A DNA stretch of 34,148 nt, taken from Chara braunii (lineage: Eukaryota > Streptophyta > Charophyceae > Charales > Characeae). This document shows, one piece after another, positions 19,606 through 29,533 of this stretch. Both the position numbers and the translations under genes were made by a program. Under the pieces are notes generated by a model, which did not search any database, was not told the origin of the DNA, and saw only the letters and a program-made list of their open reading frames with translations. The stretch is from the NCBI GenBank assembly GCA_003427395.1, contig BFEA01000244.1, positions 115,106 to 149,253 of the forward strand. Reading direction: 5' to 3'. The first letter of the stretch is position 1. Each line of letters starts with the position of its first letter.

Positions 19606-20480
19606 TTGTTTGAAACACTCGATGTACAGTACAACTTGACTTTATTATGTCCTACTGTTTTGAGTTCATGGTATGGATGAAGATGCTCATGTCATGAAAG
19701 CCTCTGTGTACTTTTCAACGTGGGATTGAATAATTTATGGAAAGGCTCCATGGACTGTACAACTTGAATATTTTTAGAAAATGTTAGGGATATTGCAAGT
19801 ATTTTCATCTCTGCGACTTTAACAATGGGGAGTTTGCAAGTGTTTCAATTTCTCATCTTCATGTCATGGAATGCATGGATGTTTTTTATGAAAAGATGCT
19901 CATGTTAAGAAGGAGATCGATGTTTGTAATGACAAGAGTGAATGTTATAAATCGATGTTGTGTTCGATGTACGGCCTTACTAATAGTAGAACGTTATTTT
20001 ACGTTTCCGGGTGTGTGGATGTTGTCCATGTGAAGATTTGATGTTGCGTTTGATACATGACCTCGCAAATGGATAAACATAGTTCCACAAATTACATTCT
20101 CCCTGGGAATATGCACATGTAACATTTTTCATCCTTGACAAAACTCTTCGGGTGTGCATAGATGCTTGAAGTGCCAAGAATGAATGTTATGTTTGGTGAA
20201 TGAGTTTGCAAATGGGTGGACAAATTTATAGATGTTCCCATGGATGGATCAACCATACAAGCTGACAAGTCAACGTGCATATTAAATCACCATGCTGATG
20301 GTGTGTGCCCTTAACTCTCTATCTAAGTGTCACTTTACTGACAATGAGCTTTATCCCATTCAACATTACAATGTGACAAGTCAAAGTATGGATTAAATCA
20401 CCACGCTTATGTTGAAAACCCCTAACTCTCTATCTAAGTGAGAGTTCACTCGCACTTTGTTTGTATCCTATTTAGCAGAA
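19440..20480. repeat. Degenerate tandem-like repeats
   Basis: Motifs of the type GGAAAACCTATGTGTACTTCGCAACGTGAGATTGAAT recur in decayed form near 19495, 19568 and 19697. An AAGAGTGAATGTTAT / AAGAATGAATGTTAT unit recurs near 19934 and 20177. A roughly 113-bp direct repeat begins with GACAAGTCAA at about 20262 and 20375 and ends in TAACTCTCTATCTAAGTG. No gene is supported. Confidence 0.6.
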
Positions 20481-20483
20481 GCG

Positions 20484-21151
20484 CCCACCAACCTAGCCCA
20501 GTTGCGTTTATGCATCAAAGATTGATCAACAACCGACAATGTGCGGGGAACACGAGTTCATTTCTGTGTGTGGAAAATGGAAGCCTGCTCAAAATTGTTC
20601 CTGGTTCATCAGGAAGGCCCACAAAAGACCCTTCCAACCTAGCCCCAGTTGCAATTTTGTTTGTGGAATGTGAAAGTATGCTAAAAACAAATCCAGATCC
20701 AAAAGAAAGGTCTGTTAAAGGCCCAACAACCTAACCCCAGTTGTGATTGATCATCAAAGACTGCCCCAACAACTGCTAACCTGTTGGAACTTGAGTTTAA
20801 TTCTGTTTGCAGAGTGTGAAACTCTGCTCAAAACAGATACAGGTCCAACAAAAAGGTCTACCACCAGCCCAACAACCCAGCCCCAATTGCGATTAAGCAT
20901 AAAAAGCTACCCAACAACTGATAGTCTGTCGGAAGTTGAGTTCAATTTTATTTGTGGAGTGCGAAGCTTTGCTCGAAATAGATGGAGGCCCAAGAAGAAG
21001 GTCCACAACAGGCCCTGCAACCGAGCTCCATTTGCAATTGAGCATCAAAGACTGCCCAACAACTGATAACCTGTTGAAACTGAAGTTCAATTCTGTTTGT
21101 GGAGTGCGAAACTCTGCTCGAAACAGGCCCAGGTCCAATAGGAAGGCCCGC
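20484..21151. repeat. Tandem array A, ~146-bp unit, about 4.5 copies
   Basis: Unit starts (AACAACCTAGCCCCAGTTGC or variants) fall at about 20484, 20629, 20721, 20867 and 21012. Three consecutive full periods are 145-146 bp, and the second unit is internally deleted. Each unit contains ATCAAAGACTGCCCAACAAC, GTGGAGTGCGAAACTCTGCT and a CAGGTCCAA..AAGG end. The same unit forms array B at 28341. The array ends exactly at the end of inverted LTR fragment W. Confidence 0.9.
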
Positions 21152-21500
21152 TGTCGAGCGCATTAATCCCGAAGTGGGACCTTCCTGGTCGCGTCACATA
21201 GGATTTGTGCAGGACTTTTTCGCGGTGGAGCTTTCGCCGCTCTGGCCGAGTGCGCCAGCCAAACCTCTCACGAACCCCTACGACATGACAGAGGTCCAAC
21301 GAGGCCAACTTACCTTTGCGCAAGCGGCTATCACCACCCTTGGACAGACGTATCCCTGCTGGGCTACCGAACCATACGCGAAAGTTGCTCAGTTGCAATC
21401 GCAGGGGTGGCCCAGCCAACGACGTTTCTCATACACTGTAGCATAAGGGGTACGCACGGTCAAATGCCTTAATCGAACCCGTACACGAGCCGGCGCTCTC
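21152..21500 (-). mobile_element. LTR fragment W (inverted, 3' end of the long LTR family)
   Basis: Reverse complement of the last roughly 350 bp of LTR X. It begins TGTCGAG (the LTR end), then CTTCCTGGTCGCGTCACATAGGA, GCCGCTCT..CG.GTGCGCCAGC, CTTACCTT, and GTATCCCTGCTGGGCTACCGA. The match fades near 21500. It is an isolated fragment with no PBS; array A follows in its orientation. Confidence 0.75.
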
Positions 21501-22032
21501 GGGGCTGATGTCTCAAGCGCTACTCGGCGCCAAACGACTATGGCGACCCATCTAACCACACGATACACCACACCAAAACAACATCAACAATGTCACGCAC
21601 AAAACGCACCTAGTCCCTTTTGTATCCAACCCACAATGTTTGTAACACAGACAACGCTTCGGCATCACACACGAGACTCAAAATAAATATCTTGACAATG
21701 TAGGACTTAGTCATATCGATTAGCCCTGCATGAGTATGCAAACAGTCGCAAGGATTGCGTAGTATGTAGTACCTACAATCATGTGGCCCTCAATGGTCTT
21801 GAGGGTCACTTTCGACACTCAAGTGTCAGCTGACATGCGTCTTGAGGGGTCAACCTCTTGACGCCAGGCAACCGCAAAGGCGGTTTCGAGTCCTACCCTC
21901 TTCTGCACCCCGAGCAGATGAGTGTTAGGTGGGCTTCGACCCTTTGTGGCAGTTGAATATTCGCAACACTAAAAGTGGGTTTCCACCATTGGAGCTTTAA
22001 AAACAAGTCAAGGGGTTTGACTTTGACAGCTA
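21501..22032. other. Unassigned stretch
   Basis: No gene is supported. GGTTTCGAGTCC near 21881 resembles a pol III B box with one extra T, but no A box is convincing. Confidence 0.3.
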
Positions 22033-22275
22033 CTATAGACCTACGTAGCACCGTGTTCGCGTTCGGAGGCAAACGCGAATATGTTCGCCCGAATACGAAC
22101 AAGCACCCAAAATCCTCCGAACGCGAACATAAAAAATATAAAAAAAAAAACAAAAAGAAAGGTCTCCAAAAAATCTGAAAACAATATATGTTATGTAAAA
22201 TAACAATACAAGAAACTTTTGCCTTGGAGTCATATTCAAATTCATATCCAATCATGAGTTAAAAATCAAAAACCG

Positions 22276-22311
<36 letters not shown>

Positions 22312-22391
22312 ACGAAAGAAATTACGTTCGCGTGAACGTGCGAACGTGAAGAGGTGCGAACACGTTCACCGTACGACGCAGCTATAGACCT
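22033..22391 (+). mobile_element. hAT-like MITE 4
   Basis: The direct repeat CTATAGACCT at 22033-22042 and 22382-22391 flanks about 340 bp. The ends are imperfect inverted repeats (ACGTAGCACCGTG against GCGTCGTACGGTG). Subterminal words are GAACGCG/CGCGTTC and CGAACGTG rather than GTTCGG. The core TATGTTATGTAAAATAACA followed by CTTTTGCCTTGGAGTCATAT (about 22188-22233) matches the other MITEs. An (AT)n run lies at about 22279-22308. The target duplication could be 8-10 bp. Confidence 0.75.
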
Positions 22392-23759
22392 CAACGTCCA
22401 ACTATAAAACTTAACAAGTGAAATCAATTAGTAAATAGACAAGCATTCCAACACCCATATATTAATCAGGACTCGAGATAAAATAAAAAGGGAAAAAAAT
22501 AAGTCAATGAGGTATGTAGATTGTTCAACATATGGTTGTCATTCTCACTGCCTTCAAGGTAAGGCTCATACAACAAGCTCCGAAATACTAACCTGAATAA
22601 AACATACGCGCACCCGAAAGGCACAGTGCTATACACCAATGTGGTCAACTTTACTATTCCCTGCAACTCAGACCACTCCTTACACACCCAAACTCCAACC
22701 ATTATCTGTTTTTTCATAAAAACTTAGTTCTTCATAATGATCATTAAAAGAAATTTGGTTAAACCCCTTAAAGAAACATATCAAATCTCAAGGCCAAGAC
22801 ATCAAGTTCAGGTACATGTATAAGTAAAGTTATATCGTGAACTGACGAAGCGACAACCAACTGACCTATTATGAAAAAATAATTGAAGACGATTCTCATA
22901 TGATTGGTCAGAAACTAATTAGATCTTGCATCGAAATGACCAAAAAGGACCTGCAATATAACACAGACCAAACCCCCAATACTAAACTTTAAGTGTATGG
23001 ATAATAAATATTCACACTACATCTCACTCAAATTCTCATAAGACTAAATCTAAATCCACCTCTCAATGAGTGTCAGAAGAATTATGAAACTTTCGACAGT
23101 ATCTCCTCTATATAAGATGAATTGTCAGAATATTTCCTATCGAACTTTTGAAAAGTAAGAAAACTTTGACAACATTCTATCTATAGAAGGTGTCTTTTCA
23201 TTCATAATTTATACAAAGCTAAATATCAAACTAAAAAATAATAATGACTTCACAAGGTTGAATTTTGTCTAACTCCCTGATGTAGTAAAAAATTGGGCAA
23301 CCCCTCCCCTAAAAAAAATAGGTTTCCTACATTTGAACTAGGCAAGATATGAACTTAGACAAAAGTTTAAATTTGCAAAGACAAAATTTGACCAACTCCT
23401 TTGATTTGCAAAAATGTGGGTTGCACTTCCCTTAGAAAAGTGAATTTCCAAAATTTATATAAAGCCAAGTATGAGAAAGTAGACTTACCCCAGAAAATGC
23501 AAAAATTGAACTAATAAGCTTATCCCAGAAAATGCAGAAATTGAACTAACCCATATGGTTCCAACACATGACGAGCATGTAAAACAACTATCTATAGTTT
23601 ATCAAAGTCGACACTCACACTAAGTAAAACTTAAACTTAATCAGATACAAGTCCATACCACAATGAGTAAATACTATCACCAAAATCCCAAGTTGTTTTT
23701 ACATAAGATAGTCCATTAATCCTCCAAATGATTAACCTTTTACCCAGCTTACATATGGC
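22392..23759. other. AT-rich stretch with no recognised feature
   Basis: No coding potential beyond chance ORFs. A short 33-bp-scale duplication (CCCAGAAAATGCAAAAATTG / CCCAGAAAATGCAGAAATTG) lies near 23487-23550. It may be the AT-rich leader of another retroelement in minus orientation, since a copy of the 10.5-kb hairpin motif lies further along on that strand. Confidence 0.4.
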
Positions 23760-24185
23760 GTGGTGCTAAACGATTCAACTTAGAAACAATGGTTAACATG
23801 CCTTAGACTATACACAAATAAGTTACACAACTACTTCTCTCTTCTTTGAGCATGTGACCAGACCATTCAACTTAAAAACAATGTCTAATCGCCCTGAACT
23901 GTTTAAATATTTAATTTTTAGTAACTCTCTAACGTGTCTTCAAAATATGGGTAGGGGATTGAGCCATTCAACTTAAAAACAATACTCAGCTTCACCAGTT
24001 TATTTCTAATTATACTTCAGTCTTTATCTCTCTTCTTAGTAATATGGCTTAAGCTGAACCGTTCAACTTGGAAACAATATCCGCTTATCTGTTCACATGC
24101 AAATATAGATAAGGTACTTTTAATTATACTTAGTTGTTGAGTGTGTGACTTCAAGCTAAACCATTCGGCTTGGAAACAATGCTTA
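23760..24185. repeat. Tandem repeat, ~97-bp period, five degenerate copies
   Basis: A CCATTCAACTTAAAAACAAT-type core recurs at about 23769, 23863, 23963, 24058 and 24160, spaced 94-102 bp apart. The sequence between cores is poorly conserved. Confidence 0.8.
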
Positions 24186-24297
24186 GCCCTTCACCCAAAT
24201 CCTCTCTTTAAAAAAATAAAACAAGTAGTCGGATTTGACCAAAGCCCCATTACCCAACTCTTAAACCCTTAAAAAAAACAAACCACCACAAGAACAA

Positions 24298-24595
24298 CAA
24301 TCAGACCTGATCGAAGCCACATTATCTGGTTGGAATAAGGAACAGAACGATACAACATAGTCAACTAGGTCAAACCGAAGCCACATTGTCTGACTGCACG
24401 GATAACAACTTACAGAGGTATGGCAGTCAGACCTGGTCGTACCCACATTGTCTGACTGTCAAGAAGACAAGACAATACAACAGTCATGCCGGACCAAAGC
24501 CACATTGCTTCGCTGCAAGGAAGACAAGGCAACAAATATCTATAGCAACTAGATCTGACCGAAGCCACATTATCGAGTTGCGGACGAAACAAATT
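24298..24595. repeat. Tandem repeat, ~62-bp period, five copies
   Basis: GAAGCCACATTGTCTGACTG or a close variant occurs at about 24313, 24377, 24439, 24496 and 24561 (periods 56-66 bp). Each is preceded by a CAGACCTGACC-type word, and most are followed by an AAGACAA-type word. Confidence 0.85.
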
Positions 24596-25200
24596 AAACA
24601 ATAGAAACTCAATCAACGCAAGCAAAAATACCTTCCTCCCACCGTCCTCCAACTCATCCCTTAGTCTGATTTCAGTCAAAATAAAAAGAAACTGAAATTT
24701 ACGCTTATATTCCTTCTAATTAATATGATTAGGTTTTGAAAAGAAAATGAAAATCATAGAGGAAACACATGCATACTCATCAGACATAGTAGAAGGATGT
24801 AGTTAAATAAGAGTATAGTGAGCGCACACAAGGTAAAAGAAAATTATACCTGATAGTTCTTTGCCTCCAGAACCAAAACCTAGGTTCCAGCAGAGCTCCC
24901 ACAATTGGTGGAACGAACCTCCTACAGAGACCTTGACAAAGATTCTGGGTTGCAATCTTGATTGTCGCCTTCCTCTCTAAACTAACGGGTAAAAAACTGA
25001 GAGTAAGAAAGATAGAGGAAGAATCATTTAGTCACTCAAATCAAGAGAGGTGCACTCAGACTCGCGTGGGAGGGTCTAGAAGTCTTAACGGGCCTAGGGG
25101 TGTCACAATGGTAGTCAAAACAAGAAAAATATGGTACGGTGGTCGTCCCTCGGTCGAAACGTCAAGCAATGGCTCTCAGACAACCCTCCAAATCGCACTA
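24596..25200. other. Unassigned; contains a minus-strand copy of the leader hairpin motif
   Basis: At 24850-24880 the minus strand reads TTTTGGTTCTGGAGGCAAAG, sharing TTCTGGAGGCAAA with the copy at 10667. The open frame at 24958-25317 on the plus strand has no recognisable domain and I do not call it a gene. Confidence 0.4.
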
Positions 25201-25523
25201 GCGGTTAATGGAAGACCAAAAATTCGGGGTTTTTCGCCTAGGCACAAAAAAAAACGAAAAAATCGAACTAAAGAGCACTATAAATCCCTATTTGGAGTAG
25301 CTTTCGGAGTTCGCTAAAACTTTTTCCAAGTCTGTTGTTTTTTATAAGTTTTTTATTACTGCTTCAAATACGGCGAAAGTGAATACAGATATACCCTAAA
25401 GCACATATATAACAGGCAAAAAGAAAAACTGAGAAAAGAGTAAAAATTCAGGGAAATATGACAGTTTCGGTGAAAAATTCGCCAAAATTCGCTGAATTTT
25501 TGGCCTTCCATTAACCGCCTCTC
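25201..25523. repeat. Inverted-repeat pair, ~25-bp arms about 270 bp apart
   Basis: GCGGTTAATGGAAGACCAAA plus AATTC at about 25201-25225 is repeated in inverted orientation at about 25498-25523 with one or two differences. The interior is AT-rich with no ORF of note. No flanking target duplication was found, so it may be a decayed foldback element or an inverted duplication. Confidence 0.6.
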
Positions 25524-26134
25524 CCAAGTCGCAGCACACTTGGACGTACATGGCTTAGCCATTGAGACAAACAAAAGACCACAGATTAGATTCACCCAAC
25601 ACAAAAGGGCACGTATGTACACCACGCCTAAGACCTTACCAAGGTCTCGTCGAACAGTTATGGGATATTAGATGAGTTACTGAGGTGCTACAAAGTCCGG
25701 TTCCTTTGATGGCCGGAGGGCTCCCCCTTTGGAGACCAGTTCCAACGGCAAGGTGCGAGCTGACCACACAATCATTATTACCCGCCGCATCCGCTTACTA
25801 GATTTGCTAGGAACAACACCTGTCTGCTCAAGGAGACTGAGTGATACCAACGTCGTTCGTAAAACATAAATACACCGATATTCCAACATTCAGAGAACTA
25901 GGGGTACCGGATCCGAATGGCAACGAGAGCATACTCTCGCCACCACCAACATATGCATCCAGAGCTCTTCCTCCTACTTGGCGCTCAATGCCTAGACCAC
26001 GATTACACAACTACTAACAACCTACAAATTAACAATGCATCCCGTCGACGTCAGCAACAACAACCGAACCGCATGAAGACGTTGACCTTGTAGACCACCG
26101 CTAAGACTAAGTACGTGGGCTCACTTCCTCCTCG
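25524..26134. other. Unassigned stretch
   Basis: Overlapping minus-strand frames at 25677-26010 show no recognisable domain. No RNA gene or clear repeat was found. Confidence 0.3.
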
Positions 26135-26680
26135 TCCTTTCTCTCTCTCTCTCTCTCTCAAATGCACTCAGTCGTCTGCTGTATCCGACCTCACGTCTTT
26201 AGTTCAATCAATTCCGTGCATGCATCAACTGACCACATTGCATGTGTGCAAAATAAGAATGAATCTTTCATTAAAACTTTGGAAGGTACATTGTGACGAC
26301 AAATATGTTGAAAAGAAATCATGATGTCACTATGCACTAAGGAGCTGCCAAATACAGATGACGCTGCGAGTGTGCGTGGGAGAGATAGGAAGAGTTTTTC
26401 ATCCATGGGATGAGAAAATCGGAATGAATCTCTCAGTAACAAGCGGGATGAAGCACCCACCGTGCAGCCATGCGCGCAGGAAGACGGAGAGGCTACTTCC
26501 TTCGATAGGATGCGTAAAATTGGAACGGATCTTCCTCTAGAGCACAAAAACGTACAGTGCGGTCAGAGTTAGAGAGGAGCTACGTCCATCGACTGGATGC
26601 ACATAATCGGAACGAATCTTCCGCTCGAATGTGGAAGTATACACTGCGCTTCGAAACCGTTCTTCCCGCTCGCATCCCCC
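26135..26680 (+). repeat. LTR-U3-like repeat units with (TC)n
   Basis: A (TC)n run (about 26139-26160) is followed by four decayed units centred on GAATGAATC or variants at 26257, 26422, 26522 and 26609. Fuller units read CTACTTCC.TCGATAGGATG..TAAAAT, then the core, then a TATACACTGCGC-like end in the last. The same unit is present in LTR X (about 4020, 4220, 4425) and Y (about 15050, 15188). This is probably a fragment or expansion of the LTR U3 region. Confidence 0.6.
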
Positions 26681-27019
26681 ACACTTCGTATCACCTAGTC
26701 CGCTGCTCCAATATGGAATTCGACACTGTCATCATATTCGCAATCGTCTGAAACCGTTGGTCAAACTTCTCCCACTCTCGATTTCAACGAGAGTCGAGCG
26801 AGACTTCCATCTTCTCACGTCGCCATATCCATCATCCCACCATCTCCGCACACTGCTTTTTCACTCCTACTCCCTTTCTACTATTCTCCACTAATTCTAA
26901 CCTCGGATTCGGGTTTGCCAGCCCCAAAACCCCCTATTCGAGATCATTCTCCCCTCCGTTGTACTCGTTTTTTTCATGTCCGCCATCTCCGTTCCTCAAA
27001 TGCACCGGACATAGTTTCG
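26681..27019. other. Unassigned C-rich stretch
   Basis: Pyrimidine-rich sequence (CCCACTCTC, CATCATCCCACCATC) with chance ORFs only. Confidence 0.3.
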
Positions 27020-27073
27020 CGCCTAGATTCAGCCAGTACTCTATCACGCCTAGATTCAGCCAGTGTTCTATCA
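27020..27073. repeat. 27-bp direct tandem duplication
   Basis: CGCCTAGATTCAGCCAGT followed by ACTCTATCA and then GTTCTATCA occurs at 27020-27046 and 27047-27073, with two differences. Confidence 0.95.
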
Positions 27074-27600
27074 TGGTCGGTGATTAACCGCGCGCTAACC
27101 TAGACACTACAAAGCACGTTGATTGATATAGACAGCAAGACGATGGTTATGAAAGTCGAAATCCGTTAAGAAATATGTAACAATGCACTTGTCGAATCAA
27201 TCAACCTCGAAAATGGATGGAAGCGCACGACCTATGCTCAACCATCGTGGCAATTCCGATGCCGCGACGAGTAGAGTGTGGGGCCTGTTGTGAAGCCCGC
27301 AGCGTGAGCGTAGGCGAAGCGGGTCCCGGTGCAGATCTTGGTGGTAGAAGCAAGTATTTAAACAAGAACTTTGAAGACTGAAGTGGGGAAGGGTTCCGTG
27401 TGAACAATTGTGCATAGTCAGCACCGCTACGGCCTCCTCCCTCGTGCCCCCCTGACCCACTGTGCCCAAGGTACAGTTCATCATCTTACGTGCGCCAACG
27501 TGCATGCTCACACTCAAACCTCTCACAACCGATCGTGAGCGGTGGTCGGTGCGCCTGCCAAGGGCCCCCGCCACTCAGGTTTTCTTCTGCCTTGTGGGCC
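27074..27600. other. Unassigned stretch
   Basis: No gene is supported. Overlapping frames on both strands look like chance ORFs in GC-richer sequence. Confidence 0.3.
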
Positions 27601-27830
27601 AAACACCCACCGGGCTCACTGAAAGAGACGCGGCTAAGGGTTCTCACTGCCATGATGGCCACCGGTGGGGGGTTTCAATTGCTCCGCACTGCAATTTCGC
27701 CAGCATCCTGAGCACGCAGGAACCCGAATGGGCCCACCAGAAGAGGTGTCTGCTCAAGGTCCCCGACTGCTATGACAACCCCTCGTGGAAGTTTCAATCG
27801 CTCCCGACCGCAATGTCAGTCATAACAACC
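27601..27830. repeat. ~116-bp tandem duplication
   Basis: GTTTCAATTGCTCCGCACTG at about 27673 corresponds to GTTTCAATCGCTCCCGACCG at about 27790. Preceding CACTGAAAGAGACGCGGCTA and CACCAGAAGAGGTGTCTGCT segments also correspond. Two diverged copies, possibly a partial third upstream. Confidence 0.65.
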
Positions 27831-27940
27831 CATAACCATAGGCACCCCACGTCCAACTAGGAGGGTGATAGCGTTGGGATATCATCATTACGCTGGCAGG
27901 CCTCGACAATTCAGAATGATTTTTATTCCCTTCATCTGAA

Positions 27941-28020
27941 GGTATCGAGATCCGAACCTGAGTCTGTATTGCAACAGTTCATTGGTGTACCAGCCGAGCC
28001 GAACTCGTCGGTCCCACCAC
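27941..28020 (-). repeat. tRNA-like SINE head (minus strand)
   Basis: The minus strand reads GGCTCGGCTGGTACACC, then AATGAACTGTTGCAATACAG, then ACTCAGGTTCGGATCTCGA. The last contains a good B box (GGTTCGGATCTC), with an A-box-like GGCTCGGCTGG about 35 bases upstream. The acceptor stem does not close, so a tRNA-derived SINE or tRNA pseudogene is more likely than a working tRNA. Confidence 0.5.
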
Positions 28021-28340
28021 GGATCTCGAAACCGATCACCAAGTCAAGACCAACAATAAAAATAGAAATACTAAAATAATAAAAAAGTTTAACAAAACGG
28101 AAAAACAAAAAGATAAGGGGGATGGAGGGGGGTCACACGTCCCTCCGGCGTGCAACGCCGTGCACACTTGGGCTTCAGAAGGTCGCGCTTCGTCATCGTC
28201 ATACCACGCCCACCTCCTATCTAGGTGAGGACTTTAACTTTACACACGCGCTGTCAACAATGGGCGAGGCTGCACCGACGTAATTTGCAAAAAGCACCCC
28301 AGAAATCCTTGTAAGGGTATTTGGTACGACACCGCCACAT
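28021..28340. other. Unassigned stretch
   Basis: Poly(A)-like patches near 28060-28110, then mixed sequence with no supportable gene. Confidence 0.3.
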
Positions 28341-29055
28341 GCACAACAACCTTGCCCAAGTTGCGATTGAGCATCAAAGACTAACCAACAACTAATAATA
28401 TGTGGGGACAGGAGTTCGATTTTGTTCGTGAAGTGTGAAACTCTGCTCGAAACGGGTCTTGGTCCAAGTGGAAGGTCCACCATAAGCCCAACAACCTAGC
28501 CCAGTTGCGATTAAGCATCAAAGACTGCCCAACAACTGATAACCTGCGGGAATAAGAGTTCAATTCTGTTTGTGAAGTGCGAAACTCTGGTTGAAACAGA
28601 TCCGGGTCGAACAAGAAGGCCCACCATAGACCTAGCAACCTCGCCCCATTGCAAGTGAGCATCAAAGACCGCCCAACAACTGATAATTTGTGGGAACAAG
28701 AGTTCAATTTTGTTTGTGGAGTGTGAAACTCTGCTCAAAACAGATCCAAGTCCAACAGGAAGGCCCAAAATTAGCTACAATGACGATTTTCGTCTGACAA
28801 AATATGATATGTCAAATCGCAACTGCGTCTAAGTAGGTGGACCTCCCTGATGGATGTGGATCAGTTTGTGGAGTGTGGAACTCTTCTCTAAGATATCTTG
28901 ATCAAACAGGAAGATCCACCAATTTACCCAAACTTGCGATAAGGCATCACATATTGCCCAGTGCCCAGTTGATACCCTACGACAACTGAACTTTGGATTT
29001 GCTTAGAGTGCGTGAAACTTCGCGCCAAACAAATCCACACCCAACATCAAGGTTT
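28341..29055. repeat. Tandem array B, ~145-bp unit
   Basis: Three good units start at about 28341, 28486 and 28629 (145 and 143 bp). Decayed units continue to about 29055, still carrying GTGGAGTGTGGAACTCTTCT and CAAACAAATCCACACCCAAC-type words. The unit is the same, in the same strand orientation, as array A. Confidence 0.88.
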
Positions 29056-29225
29056 GCTAAGAGTACTAAAGGCAATCCGCACAGACAACCAACGACTGTT
29101 TGACACTTCTTGAAGGTTCTCGATTACCAAACAGATCAGGACCCGGCATCAGGGCTCCCTAAGAGTATTATTGGCAATCCGCACAGAGAGCCAACGACTG
29201 TTTGACAATTCCTTAAGGTGCTCTG
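29056..29225. repeat. 102-bp tandem duplication
   Basis: GGCAATCCGCACAGA at 29071 and 29173, each followed by CCAACGACTGTTTGACA and preceded by GCTAAGAGTA or CCTAAGAGTA. Overlaps the end of copy e of the unknown coding family. Confidence 0.85.
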
Positions 29226-29343
29226 TCGAACAACGACAACTGCAAACACATAGAGATCTCCTATTCGGCGCAACACCGCTTTCAATGTGGGAATGTTTAG
29301 GGTCAATGCTCACGAGATGGTTCTCCCATATATTTTTGTTCAA
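29149..29343 (-). pseudogene. Unknown coding family, copy e (partial)
   Basis: The minus-strand frame opens with MNKNIW, then LVSIDP..HIESGV. Copy b has MNKNIW, LVSVES..HIEVGV in the same order at about 30220-30300. It is therefore a partial second copy downstream of copy b. The remaining C-terminal residues overlap a 102-bp tandem duplication and may not belong. No function recognised. Confidence 0.4.
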
Positions 29344-29533
29344 AACAATGTGACCCAGTTCGGAAAATGGTGAGACGTCGCATGGAGAGGAATAGTTACT
29401 TGACTCGCTTGTATGACACGAAGTGGAACCAGTTCAGGGTGTTCATCAGGTTGACTGCAATGACGAGTTGACTCAGACTTATGTGAAAACTGAAAAATAA
29501 CATATCTGCTAAGAGGAAGTCTAACATAGCAGT

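Noticed and set aside
24958-25317. Possible 119-codon host gene
   Set aside because: Basic, compositionally odd translation with no recognisable domain; it overlaps a repeat arm at 25201.
25677-26010. Gag-like frames on the minus strand
   Set aside because: Two overlapping frames have no zinc knuckle or other gag motif.
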